From the NCBI RefSeq assembly GCF_003672135.1, contig NC_039510.1, forward strand, positions 2,108,001-2,172,000: 64,000 nt of DNA, given 5' to 3'. The position numbers and the translations under genes are program-made. Positions 25,605-36,098 of the stretch are shown piece by piece (within the stretch, counting starts at the first letter, position 1; every line of letters begins with the position of its first letter). The notes under the pieces are model-generated. The model made no database searches. It saw only the letters and a program-made list of their open reading frames with translations, and was not told the origin of the DNA. This DNA comes from Ooceraea biroi (lineage: Eukaryota > Arthropoda > Insecta > Hymenoptera > Formicidae).

Positions 25605-27019
25605 ATATAGTATCTCTCCCATCACCGAAAGCTCGTTTTGCATAGATTTGTGGAAATTTAGTAAAGATTCTAGTGGAGATACTTACTATTCCGAATGCAA
25701 AATGATGGAGCACGTATTGAAGAAGCTGTTTTATTATAAGTGCTTCACCGGCGACCGTAACCAGAAACTTAGATATTGTCAATTCAACCTGGAAAAAAAT
25801 GAATTCAGTCCGGAAAACTCGAACCATCTATTTTACATAATAGTGAGTGGGACACTCTTCGATCTGTCCCCCCGATTCTTTAATACCTCTCTTGTTGTCA
25901 AAATATCGCCAAATTACATTTACTTTGTACCCTCTTCATACAAGAATGAAAGATTGTTCTACGAAATGATAACACCCCATTGTGACGAAAAATATCTTAC
26001 GAGATGTTATGTGCACAAGAAGTTACCACACGACCCGCCGGTTCTCATACTGGGCAGGATAAAAAATTATGTGAACTTGAAAATTACATTGGACGAGGAT
26101 CACCTAAAGTTGTGCATGAAAATTCTGGCATACTTTCATGCCGATATGATGAGGCTAAAGCATGAAGATTACATGTTGTTCAACAAGTTTTGCAAGAAAT
26201 TATATGGCATGAGTGATAGTAGATGTGAGCTGAAGATATCAATCAGGTAGAGTACTATCACCGTTCTAATAACAATCTATTATTAAAACATACATATCTT
26301 TTATTCTGTTTTGTGATAGAGAATAATATTGTAATGTTTTATAAAATCAAATAATAATGATATTATCAACATTAATTATCAACGTTTTTATATTAATATT
26401 TTTATGTGTAATATTATGTTATAATGAAAATTAGCAATACTATAATATATAGTGAAAATAGAAGATACATTTTTAAAATACTTTTGCCGTTGCTGTTCAT
26501 AGAGAATTTATGGAAAAACTGGATGAGAGAGATCTGGGCAATAATCTCCTCGAGAAAGTAAAGAGGAAGTGTAAGAAATATTTAGATAATTTGAAAAACG
26601 TGATGACAGATGACTTCTCGACCATCATCCATGGTCATTTCGTACGATCTAAAGTAATGTTCAAATACAAAGATGATAAACCCTTTAACATAAAGATAGT
26701 TGGTTGGTGCACAGTGAAACGTGGTCCGCCTTCGTTTGATTTCGGCAGCATCCTCCTCACTAATTTACCTGCAGTAACTAACGCAGCGGAACTCGAAACG
26801 TTTTACCGAAAAATGTTGCAGTTTTATTTGGACAACTTTACAGACAGATACTCAACTTTACCGATAAGGCGTGATGATCTGGAACAAAATATAATCGAGA
26901 AATTATTATTTTCGTACATTAATCATCACTATGCAATAAGTTATCATATGAATTATGACAGGTTCAATATGCACAAAATGGTACTGGAAATGTTTGATAA
27001 ACTCGGTAGTTTAAATTAG
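25605..27019 (+). CDS. EcKinase-like (CHK-kinase-like) gene 1, predicted pseudokinase, start not found
   Basis: Exons 25605-26246 and 26503-27019 join in phase 2 (ATCAG|GTAGAG ... CATAG|AGAATTT), the intron position shared by the whole cluster. The N-lobe has a VVKIS lysine and NERLFYEM glutamate; FHADMMRLKHED matches the family 'FHA' helix. The catalytic loop is HGHFVRSKVMFK in place of the HGDxxxxN of active EcKinases, and the later metal-binding Asp region reads IVGWCT instead of a DFQ-like motif. The usual hinge EDL is ILGRI. It ends LEMFDKLGSLN, matching its neighbours. No ATG precedes the region aligned to the start of gene 2; the frame runs back to an acceptor at 25604, so a first exon is missing or the start was lost next to the TTAA MITE. 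Active family members phosphorylate ecdysteroids or choline-like small molecules; activity here is doubtful. Confidence 0.75.
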
Positions 27020-28314
27020 AATCACTCTCGATGACATCGGTAGCTCACTTGCACTTTGAATTCCTACGCATAAGGGACTTTTATTGACACGTGGACTACA
27101 CGCTACACTTTATTTTCTGCAGACGTGTTCACGTAATGACGATATACACAGAAAGGAATCGTTAGAGGCAAATATAAGCGAAATTCAAAAAACATTTTGT
27201 TAATTTCTTCTAGAAAACGTATTGACTATTGAAAGAAAGAAATATTAGGTTGTAACAAAAGTTCGTAGCGTTATTTTAGTAAAATTCCAAGACAATATTA
27301 TTATATATATATATATGCATAAATATTTATCCAACCACTTATGCGCTGTCTTGTTCTATTAATATTTGTTTTACTATCATCTTTGCGGTAGTTTCATGAT
27401 TCCATTCTCACACACGCACACACACAGAACTTATCTTTATTTCATTAAACAAAATTAAACAACGTTACTTTTGTTACAACCCAATATATATTTCATAACT
27501 TTTAACAAATATATCAATATATACATATAACGCATGCATGTATAAATTTGCATTGTAATGTATAAATACATTATTTAATACATACAATAAAATTTATACG
27601 CGTGTATATATATACACACATATATATATAAATTTTTAGTCAAATGAATAATTGAATTTACTTGTTCAGTCTCCTGTAGTTTTCATTTCAATACTTATAA
27701 CTGCAAATAATTTCCACAATTTTTAGAATTTTGCTTTTAATTTTTATTAGTTACATAATTTCTTGGTACATCATAAAAATTAATTTTGCGATATATGCTG
27801 TATGATAAGAGCTTTATTACCTATTACTTCTTTTTGCTTGAACGTTTCCTTTTAGATGATTTTATAGTATATTTATATGTTACATTCTTTTGTTTTATAA
27901 GTAACATTTGCCTCACTTGCATGCTGCTACGTTCATTGCGTCAGTGCTCAGCGATGAATGAAACGACACGACTTTGCTTCCTAGTTCACGATTTGTCTTC
28001 TTAATTATACCATCCACGATAGTCTGATAACGTATAATTCTGCACAGTTAATTCTGCACAGTTTTATAATTTAACGTTGTATTTTTATGCATAAAATATA
28101 ATTAAGGACTGTATCTCCTAAACCATGATTTTATGATTCAATCTTTTGTATTATATGACAAAACTTTTGTATCTTTTTCTTAATGAATAAACATGCGAGC
28201 TGAAATATTACACGAAGCAACAAACATAAAAACATCTGTTATTTTATGTAACCTCATATCTCAAAATTCTGTTGTACATTCTTTCAGTAAAGTTTTAGTT
28301 TATTACCACTGATA
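27020..28314. other. AT-rich region after gene 1
   Basis: About 1.3 kb of very AT-rich sequence with simple TA repeats (27300, 27600) and the mariner-type MITE at 27245. No gene is supported. Confidence 0.5.
27245..27484. mobile_element. Mariner-type MITE, 240 bp
   Basis: Terminal inverted repeats TTAGGTTGTAACAAAAGT (left) and TTGGGTTGTAACAAAAGT (right, inverted) are flanked by TA on both sides. The TTRGGTTG start is typical of mariner ends. No transposase frame is inside. Confidence 0.82.
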
Positions 28315-28661
28315 TTATCCTAAACCAGCCTCGGTGGTCGCGGCTGGTTCCGCTACAGTATTTCTAGAAACTTGAGGTTGAATTCTTCTTGGTTGATGGA
28401 CGCTGAGGTTCGCTTGCTGGTACGGTAAAGACACGCAATATATAGCAGCTAACAAAACGATCAGAATGATGGCAGAAACGAACATCTGTCTTGCTCCACA
28501 AGTGGACTTCACCGCAGCTGTGATGACGGGAGTGTACGCCGACAAGATTTGCTTCGAATCATGCACTTGGGTTGGTGCATTGTGGGTGCCATTGCACTGG
28601 CACTGCGTCCTTGTTAGTGTCCATCCCATTTGGAATTTAGTAATTTTGACGGTTTCCTGCC
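28315..28661 (-). CDS. Candidate last exon of an unrecognised single-membrane-span protein
   Basis: A GC-richer island on minus reads from a good acceptor (TTTTGGCAG|GAAACC at about 28662) through about 115 codons to TAA. It encodes ETVKITKFQMGWTLTRTQ, then QCQCNGTH, a hydrophobic span MFVSAIILIVLLAAIYCV and a Pro/Gln/Thr-rich tail ending TTEAGLG. Relics of the first ten codons, without the acceptor, lie antisense behind EcKinase gene 2 (near 34270-34310) and near 30270-30330. This suggests the final exon of the partner gene that was co-duplicated with the kinases. I cannot name the family or assemble the upstream exons; it may be the only surviving copy or itself a fragment. Confidence 0.42.
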
Positions 28662-29680
28662 AAAAAATGTGTCAGCCAAATTATGTAAAGGTTGAATTTG
28701 TGTCAAAAGCTAATCGAATTGTTTCGATCAGTTGATCGAAACCAATTGTTTCGATGACAAATAATTAAAACCAATCATATCGTAGGCTGAATGTAAATTA
28801 GACAATTTCTGAAAACTGTCATATACAGATCTAGAAAATATTTAAAATAAAATTAATATAAACAAACGATTATCAAATAATTAATCAAATTTGTACACTT
28901 CCATGTGAGATACTGATGTAGAAATTTCGTATTTTTGGTGTTTATTCTATACTAAATATCAGAACAATACTCGACATTTTGTCTTAACTTTAGTTGTTGT
29001 AGCCAAGTCTCAATTTTAACATCAACGTGCGATGCGAATATTACGAATTTTATTATTTAATCAATTTTACTACTTTAAAAAAATAAATTAAAAGATACAA
29101 ATGAGATCATTCCCATATTATTATCGCACGACATTATCTTTGCATTGGATGAACAGATGCTTGGCAGAGACTGCTTAGAGATGAAGCCCACCGCAGGAGA
29201 GTATCATCCATTGCAGAAACGGATAGTGGATTGGAAATTATGTACATAGCCAATGACTTTCTTACGGCTTTGGCGGTTGCTTGTCGCTTGCGGAACAAGT
29301 GTTTGCGACATGTTGATTGCGAGTCTGTGATGTGATCCGCATGCAACAACACCGTTCTTCTTAGGCGGACATAACGGTATGCCAATAGGAACTATCTTCG
29401 TCATCTCGGAAGTGGAGGCAAATTCGAAGTTTCAAACAACGATTTCCAACGTGTCTCATGTCCAGCTAACTCTTCGTACAGATGTCGTCATAAAAGAACC
29501 CGCGGTAAATACTATCAATCATCACTTATATCCAGAGATAGTTATGTGTCTCTTATTTCTACATAAATTTACTTGATGTGTATGCGTGTATGATTCTTCG
29601 ATAATAAATTTGACGAATATTAGTTCTCCTAATTAAAATTGAATATGTTGCAAGCTAATCGATTGCATACTGATTGCATA
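28662..29680 (-). pseudogene. Conserved partner block, copy 2 (probable degraded upstream exons)
   Basis: On minus, 29404 downwards reads MTKIVPIGIPLCPPKKNGVV...RLAINMSQTLVP. This aligns in frame with copies at 49807-49601 (YYACVRSIGVVPCRSC...RIAINMPQTFVP) and 35519-35274 (SIGFISALSCLSKKHDGIPC...AIAINMLRIFFP). The likely donor after 'TFVP' is GTAAGC in the 49-kb copy and GCAAGC here. A following exon-like stretch has a CAG acceptor at 49 kb that is CAA here. Indels between copies are often not multiples of three, so most copies are relics. Confidence 0.4.
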
Positions 29681-30084
29681 CTCAATCAGCGATAGATCAA
29701 AAATCATTTAAAGATAAAGTTAGATAAAACTTGCGTTGTGTAAATTCAAGAGCAAAAACTCAACTAAATTTTATTCATATTGAATTATTTAATATTGCAT
29801 GTAGACATAAAATCTGTTCTCTTTAACTTGCTTCAGGAACTCGTCACTAAAGTATCTTTATGTGTGTGTAGGTGAATCCAAAAACATTTTTCTATAGTTT
29901 TCACAAAATTGCATGTATTAAATTTTCTCACAATTAGTTGATTTCGTTTGAAAAATGTTTGGTATGAATGAAATTTGAGTGAGATAATGTGTGTGTTTCG
30001 AAATATAATTTTTTATTTTATTTAATATATTTACTTACATGCTATACAAGAGTTTTTCACATTTTTACGATAAATTAATAATTC

Positions 30085-30700
30085 GTACCGTGTTTTATTA
30101 CAGAGATATATGATATTTCTCATTTGCCATGACTGATCCAAGTTAATAAGATCGGCAGCTTTGATTAAAACTGTTTTTGACTACGTTTAGTCTACTGTCT
30201 TATGACATTAAGATTTAATTTTGATAAAGAACATGTGCAACGTGTTTTATTAACACTGCAATCTTGTTAAGGTGTATCCCATTTGAAATTTAATAGTTTT
30301 TAGTAGTTTTAACAGTTTCATGCAAAAATATAAAGGTCAATCAAATTATGTTCAGATTAAACGATGGTGAAAATGTAGAATGTGTTGTGATACTAGAGAG
30401 ACAATCGTCCAATATTTTTATAAAACTACTGAACCATTCTGCATCCTATAAATAAACACGTTGTCGAATCCTGATTTGAATTTGAAATTTTGTTTAGATA
30501 GATTTTGTGTAGTAAAAGGCAATCACAATAGAATTTTAAGTTTAAACGATGTGTCAGAATTTTTATGTAAAAATTGATAAAATCGGAATTTGTATAAAAT
30601 ATAAAAGAAATATGATATTAGAATGAGCAGAAACTGTTATTAATTAATTAATTCTTATTATTTTGTAAGTTTTTTTATTATTAATATGAGATACTGATGT
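30085..30700 (+). pseudogene. EcKinase-like relic with internal deletion, plus partner tail
   Basis: GTGTTTTATTACAG at 30092 matches the exon-1 acceptor of gene 1. About 40 bp on, the sequence jumps to AAGATCGGCAGCTTTGATTA, the 3' end of gene 2. The flank after it (30250-30450) matches the flank behind gene 2 (34250-34440). Nearly all of the kinase has been deleted. Confidence 0.6.
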
Positions 30701-31195
30701 AAAAGCTTTGACTCTATTCTTATATTAAAAGCTTTGACAAACAATTTGACTTCGAAGGTCATTTTACTTTACATAACTTACTTACTTACTTTGCAAAAGA
30801 TTTTAAATAACTATTATTGTGTTTTATTTCATCAATATTACCTCTGAGCAATATGAAAAATGGCACCTTATCCATATAAACATGGATTTTTCGACTCTGA
30901 CCATTTTTTCAATTACTTAAAGTGGTTCAAAAAATCTGAAAAGATTTACGAATATACTTTCCAGTTTATAATATGTATGTGCTTCATTTTGGTAAATAAT
31001 AACATGTCGTATAATGTGTTTATTAAAACTGAATCACAAATTGAGTAAATGCGAGATTTGATTTAAAAACTTGTAACTTTGTACAATTGAAATTGATAAT
31101 CCTTAACACAGGCGATTACGCTCCTTTATCAATATTGATCGATACACATGCGCAGATAGGACTATTCGTTTTGCATGCGCAGTAGATCGATCAGA
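30701..31195. other. Intergenic, AT-rich
   Basis: About 500 bp with no supported gene. Short open frames here have no recognisable content. Confidence 0.4.
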
Positions 31196-31200
31196 CAGTG

Positions 31201-31320
31201 GGTGTTTTCCAGCAACGACACAGTGCGACACAGTGTATCATTCTATCTTCTTTCAATACCAGCGAACAACAAAGATAGAATGATACACTGTGTCGCACTG
31301 TGTCGTTGCTGGAAAACACC
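31201..31320. mobile_element. Hairpin MITE, 120 bp, CAGTG target duplication
   Basis: Arms GGTGTTTTCCAGCAACGACA and their inverted copy are perfect for about 50 bp, with a spacer of about 20 bp. CAGTG is repeated directly on both sides (31196-31200 and 31321-31325). There is no coding capacity. It lies 31 bp before a TATA box for gene 2. Confidence 0.88.
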
Positions 31321-31351
31321 CAGTGCTGTCATAGGCCGTACTGGCGCGCGC

Positions 31352-31359
31352 TATATAAA
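31352..31359 (+). promoter_or_regulatory. TATA box candidate, EcKinase-like gene 2
   Basis: TATATAAA follows a GC-rich stretch (GGCGCGCGC) immediately right of the MITE, and precedes both copies of the duplicated gene 2 leader. Confidence 0.5.
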
Positions 31360-31374
31360 TAACTCTAGTGTCGA

Positions 31375-31561
31375 ATAGACTCACGTCTTACAAGTCTTTT
31401 GAGTCTAATCAAGATTTTGACCTGATGCTATTTGCAGGAAAATTAACGTCTTGGTCATTTCATTACACAAATGTGTCTCCTACCATAAACTGTTTTGAAA
31501 TCGCTCAGACTCTAAACGACACCCACGTGTGTACGAGTTATTTTCCTTCCGCCATGGAGTA
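31375..31561 (+). repeat. Upstream copy of the gene 2 leader, with an aborted start
   Basis: This region aligns with 31662-31885: shared words include TCTTTTGA(G/A)TCTAATCAAG, ACCTGATGCTATT and CTTCCGCCATGGA. Here the ATG is followed by GAG and then TAA, so it could encode only two residues. The downstream copy has the functional ATG of gene 2. Confidence 0.72.
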
Positions 31562-31878
31562 ATTATAATTTCATTAATTATAATGAAAATAGAATGACAA
31601 ACTTGCAATGATTTTTAAACAATTTTTACTTTTCACGAAAGTGAAACATTCCATACACACATGAGTCTTTTGAATCTAATCAAGATTTTAACCTGATGCT
31701 ATTCGCAGAAAAATAACGGTGCCTCACTACACAAAGGTGCCCCCTACTATAAATTGTTTTTAAGTGGGGATGAGAATTGAGAAGTGCGGGATCCTCTTTT
31801 GGAATAAGTCTGGTTAGAAATCGTTCAGACTCGAAACGACGACCACGTGTACGGTAAAGATAATTTTCCACTTCCGCC

Positions 31879-34171
31879 ATGGATTTAGAAACTACTTGGT
31901 CCGAATTGTTCAAATCATTTGAATCAGAGCCTGAATTTAAGTGCATAGATTGTTATAGTTGTAGATTTGTAAAAAACTTACTACTGAGTAAGGAACTGTT
32001 CACCGATAGCGAGATACAACAGTATAATCGTATCAATGTAGAACATAGCACGCTATATAGATCTTCCGGGAATATAGTGCTTCATGTGGTAATATCCTCT
32101 AAATGCCGCCAGAAAAACGATGTTCACTGCATCGTCAAATTGGCGAAAAAGGAGGAGCCGGTCTCATTGTTAGAGTTAAGGAAAATCGATTCATCACTAA
32201 AGTGGGAAGCCCTCTTGTGCAATGTGATGCACCTATTTAGTGATGATATATTTCCGAAATTTCACTTCGTCGATGTAGGTGAGAATAATAACCAACCGAT
32301 TATCATACTGGAGGATCTGACTAAACGCGGTTACAAGCCACTTAAATATAAATTAAGCGAGCAGTATTTAGAAAGGTGCATGATATTATTAGCAGTGTTC
32401 CATGCTAATACATTCAGACTACAGAAAAAGAACGATGTACTTTTCTCAACTCTATGTGAATTATGGAAGCGTAATGACGAATACATAATCAAACAACGGA
32501 AGGAACAAATTAGGTAGTACAACTATTTTTATTATAATATATCCCATGCTTTGACTACATCAAAGATCCCATGTGTTTTATGATAGAATATAATAAGCAC
32601 GTTGTTACTGAACATGGTTTCTCAAATATACAGGGGGGAACCTACTTTATAGGGTCGAAAAAATCGATTTTTTTTGCATAAATTAATAGTGATACTCTTC
32701 AAGAATATGTTCTGAAAATTTTAGAGCGAAATTCTAAATTCGAAATTCGTTCGGTAAGTTTGGCACGTGCGAGAGCATGACACGCAGGTATACGGCAATG
32801 ATCCGCAACACACACAGGCGCACAGTCTCTCGCTTCTATTCATTGGTTCAGATGTTCATCAAAACGAGTCAGCTTGTGTATACCTGATCTGACGTGTTTT
32901 TATGTATTAGTGCAGTCGAGAGAGACAGAGAGTCGAGACAGCTGCCTAAAATCACTAAAAGGGAATTGCAAAGAGAGAGTTCTATATGTCAAGATCCTTG
33001 CTTGCTCCTAGTGGTCAGTCGAGTTCGAGTTTTCGATCAATACAGACGGTTGGAAAGCAAAATGTATCCCAAATCGAAGCACGGAGAGTCTCAACGCGCG
33101 TCTAGATCGATGAAGAGACACTTTCAAGGCAATCAATATGTAAAAAAGGTGATGAAACGAAGCAGAGTGCCAGCGCGAAAAAACTGAATACTTCGAGCAG
33201 TGATGACATTATTTATAATCCACAACACACTTATAGAATAGTTGAAGTTTTTAGTGCTTTTAATACATTCGCATAGATGCTTATTTGTAAGCAGTTCAAG
33301 AAAAGTATACAGTTTGAAGAAACTGGAATACGCGGCTTCGGTTTCAAACTTATTGTGAAATGTACTTGTGGTCGTACAGAAATAAATTCAGGACCGTTAA
33401 TCTATACAATTTTGAAGATGATGAATCTAATGTTCAAATCTGATATTAAAATGTCTAAAACTTTCAAAAATATAAACATTATTTTTCCTTTACAAAAAAC
33501 TTCTTAAAAATCACCTATTTTTCGATCTTCTAAAGTAGGTTCCCCTCATGCTTACATGTTTTACAGAATCAGATTATAATAATATTATTAATAATATCTA
33601 TTATAGTGTTTTATATTTAAATAAAGAGCAAACTATTGAAACGATGTATAAAATTGTGTTTAATTTTGTTGTTTGTAGGGCCTTTCTGGAGAGCTCAATA
33701 ATGACCACACTCGACGACACACTTAAAAAGAGAATAAAACAGAAACTGAAGAAAGTGGAATGTTTGAAGACGGAAATCGCGTCAACTATTATTCATGGTT
33801 GTTTCACACGCTCTAAAGTATTTATGAAAGATGACATTAAATATGGATTTGGTATAGGCGATATAAAGTTAATCGATTTTGATGCAATACAATACGATTC
33901 GCCGTCAATCGATTTCGGCCGTATTTTCCTCACTAATCTGCCTAATGAAGATAATGTATCAAAGCTCGAGAGGTACTTCTGTTCCATGATGGACGCTTAC
34001 TTGGAGAGATTTAAATGCACATATCCGGAGATGAATAGTACACTTGTGAAACAGGAGATTATTCACAACCTGATACTTTCATACATTAATTTGAGTTATC
34101 TGGAGAAAGGAGCAATAAGCAATCATATATCGATACTGCATATGTTTAATAAGATCGGCAGCTTTGATTGA
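31879..34171 (+). CDS. EcKinase-like (CHK-kinase-like) gene 2, predicted pseudokinase
   Basis: Exons 31879-32513 and 33679-34171 join in phase 2 (ATTAG|GTAGTA ... TTGTAG|GGCC) to an intact frame of 375 residues. The ATG has a strong context (CCGCCATGG). N-lobe features are a CIVKLAKKEE lysine, LKWEALLCN glutamate and hinge IILEDLTKRGYKP, all as in the EcKinase family. The 'FHA' helix is FHANTFRLQKK. The catalytic loop is HGCFTRSKVFMK, lacking the Asp and Asn of HGDxxxxN, while the later KLIDFDA and PSIDFGRIFLTNLP keep an Asp and the family TNLP block. It ends HMFNKIGSFD. Cytosolic, with no signal peptide. The 1.2-kb intron is mostly a DNA transposon. Together these suggest a folded, nucleotide-binding-like but catalytically impaired protein (inference). 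Confidence 0.85.
32635..33546. mobile_element. DNA transposon, about 0.9 kb, in intron of gene 2
   Basis: Inverted termini GGGGAACCTACTTTA, followed by similar TCGAAAAA words, bound about 910 bp. On plus are frames with KRHFQGNQYVKKV (33109 on) and GIRGFGFKLIVKCTCG (33316 on). These recall the start of a transposase family annotated 'Mutator-like' in arthropods, from memory. The frame is interrupted (AAAAAACTGA near 33180), so it looks defective. No target duplication is evident. Confidence 0.62.
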
Positions 34172-35520
34172 AACCATGTTTTTGACCATGTTTAGTCTAC
34201 TTTCTTAGAGCACTAACATTTTTTTTTATAGAGAACACGTGCAACGTTCGTTGCTGCATTCTTGCTAAAGTATATCCCATTTGAAGTCTGGTAGTTTTAA
34301 CAGTTTCGTGCTAAAATGTAAGTGTCAATCAAATTATGTTCAAATAAAACCAAGCTGAAATTTATTGAGATTGTTTTTTTGACACCAGACAAGAGACAAT
34401 CGTCCAACGTTTTGACAAAACTGCTGATCCATTCTGCATCCTGTAAGCATTTGAAATTGTTTTCTGATGTGTAGTAAAAGCCAATTACAATAGAATTTAA
34501 AAATGGACAATTTGTCAGAACTTTTATGTAAAAATTGATAATATCAGAAATTGTATGAAATATATAAAAAATATTATATTAGCACGAGCAACCTATTTCT
34601 AACCTTTTTCTATGTAACTTATATTAATAATTTTTCATATAAGATATTGATGTAAAGCTTTGTACTTTCAGTGCTCATTCTGAATAAATGTATATGGTTT
34701 CAGTAGATTCTGTACTGAATGTTAGAGTTATAGTGATCTTTTTTATTTTGCCCCAGCTCTATTTACACGATAGCTAAATCCCGATTCTATAAGGTCATCG
34801 CGAGATTCAAATGTTGTATTTTATCGTTCAGCCAATATATTTTATTAATGTAACGTGAAAATGGACAAATACAAATGCGCCTATTCCCATACACGATGTT
34901 ATCCGCGTGTCAGACGAATAAATGCTTTACAATGATTGTATGGAGAATATAGTATGGAGTGCAGCAGAGAATCATCCATCGCAAAAATGAATAAAGTTAG
35001 AAATATGAAATTATATTTATAAAGAATTCATATCTTTTTTGTAAGAAGTAAACATTTTACTTGAAAAAGTTATACGCAACATACAAATGAGAACATTTCT
35101 TATATAATCTTGTATTCTGGAATGCTGCGCTAGTTTTTGATAAAGTTAAAATTATAAACAGTTTTATATCAAATTAGCGTTATCTCAGTTGACTGCAGTA
35201 CAGTATTGAAATTGGAAATTAGCCATATTGTTAACGAACTCTTTATGATTTTGGCATTTATCTATCTCTACTCTTATGGAAAAAATATTCGCAGCATGTT
35301 GATCGCGATCGCTCGGCGCGATAAGCATGGGATACCATCGTGCTTCTTCGATAGGCATGATAAAGCTGATATAAAGCCAATAGAAATTATTTGCTTCATA
35401 AGCGGAGAGAGGAGGATATTCAGTGTTTCCTGCGATAACTTCTCACGTATTTCGTTGTGTTCAATTTCGTACAGAGAGGTCGTCCTATAGAAATTTAAGG
35501 TAAACATCTTTAGGGTCACT
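34172..35520 (-). pseudogene. Conserved partner block, copy 3 (relic)
   Basis: The minus-strand tail relic (34310-34264) reads HETVKTTRLQMGYTL but its acceptor AG has been lost. The upstream part 35519-35274 has an 81-codon open frame ending AIAINMLRIFFP before TAA, where the donor GTAAGC has become ATAAGA. AT-rich sequence lies between them. It is tail-to-tail with gene 2. Confidence 0.45.
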
Positions 35521-35739
35521 TATTTAGGTCTATTGCTAGAAAAGGAAATATTCAATAACTCTTGCCACTGTAATCGATGTTAAAATATTAATATTTATTA
35601 TTAAAAAATGTTTAAACAAGATATATACGTATAATAAAAAATAGAAATAAGCTTAAATTATCTAAAATTTCCTACTTACAAATATAATAAATCACAATGT
35701 TAAAATCGAATAACGAAGTCTATAATTATTTTAATTTTC

Positions 35740-35960
35740 GTGAATGTTTATATAGGAACATATATGTATATGTAAATATATGTATATATATGTAGATTAC
35801 AATATATTATAGATTACAATATATACATGTATATAAAATTTACATATAAAGTTTATACATTTACATATATGTACGTATGAGAGCATATACATGTAAGAAA
35901 GAAATATTAAATACTTTTATTTGCACGTCAATCATTATTACTAGTACCTATTCCTCATAA
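35740..35960. repeat. AT-rich segment duplicated at 39230-39420
   Basis: ATATGTATATGTAAATATA runs and then AAGAAATATTAAATACTTTT plus TTTGCACGTCAATCAT occur here and again at 39230-39420, in the same order behind genes 3 and 4. This supports tandem duplication of whole units. Confidence 0.7.
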
Positions 35961-36098
35961 TAAGTCCTTGATAATAAATTAACAATATTTTCCTTTATAT
36001 TTCGTCTAAATCATCTAATTCGCTTTCATTTATATAGCTTTTCATTATGAGTATATGCGTCATAAAAAATATAACGCGATGCGTCATAGAGAACAGTT

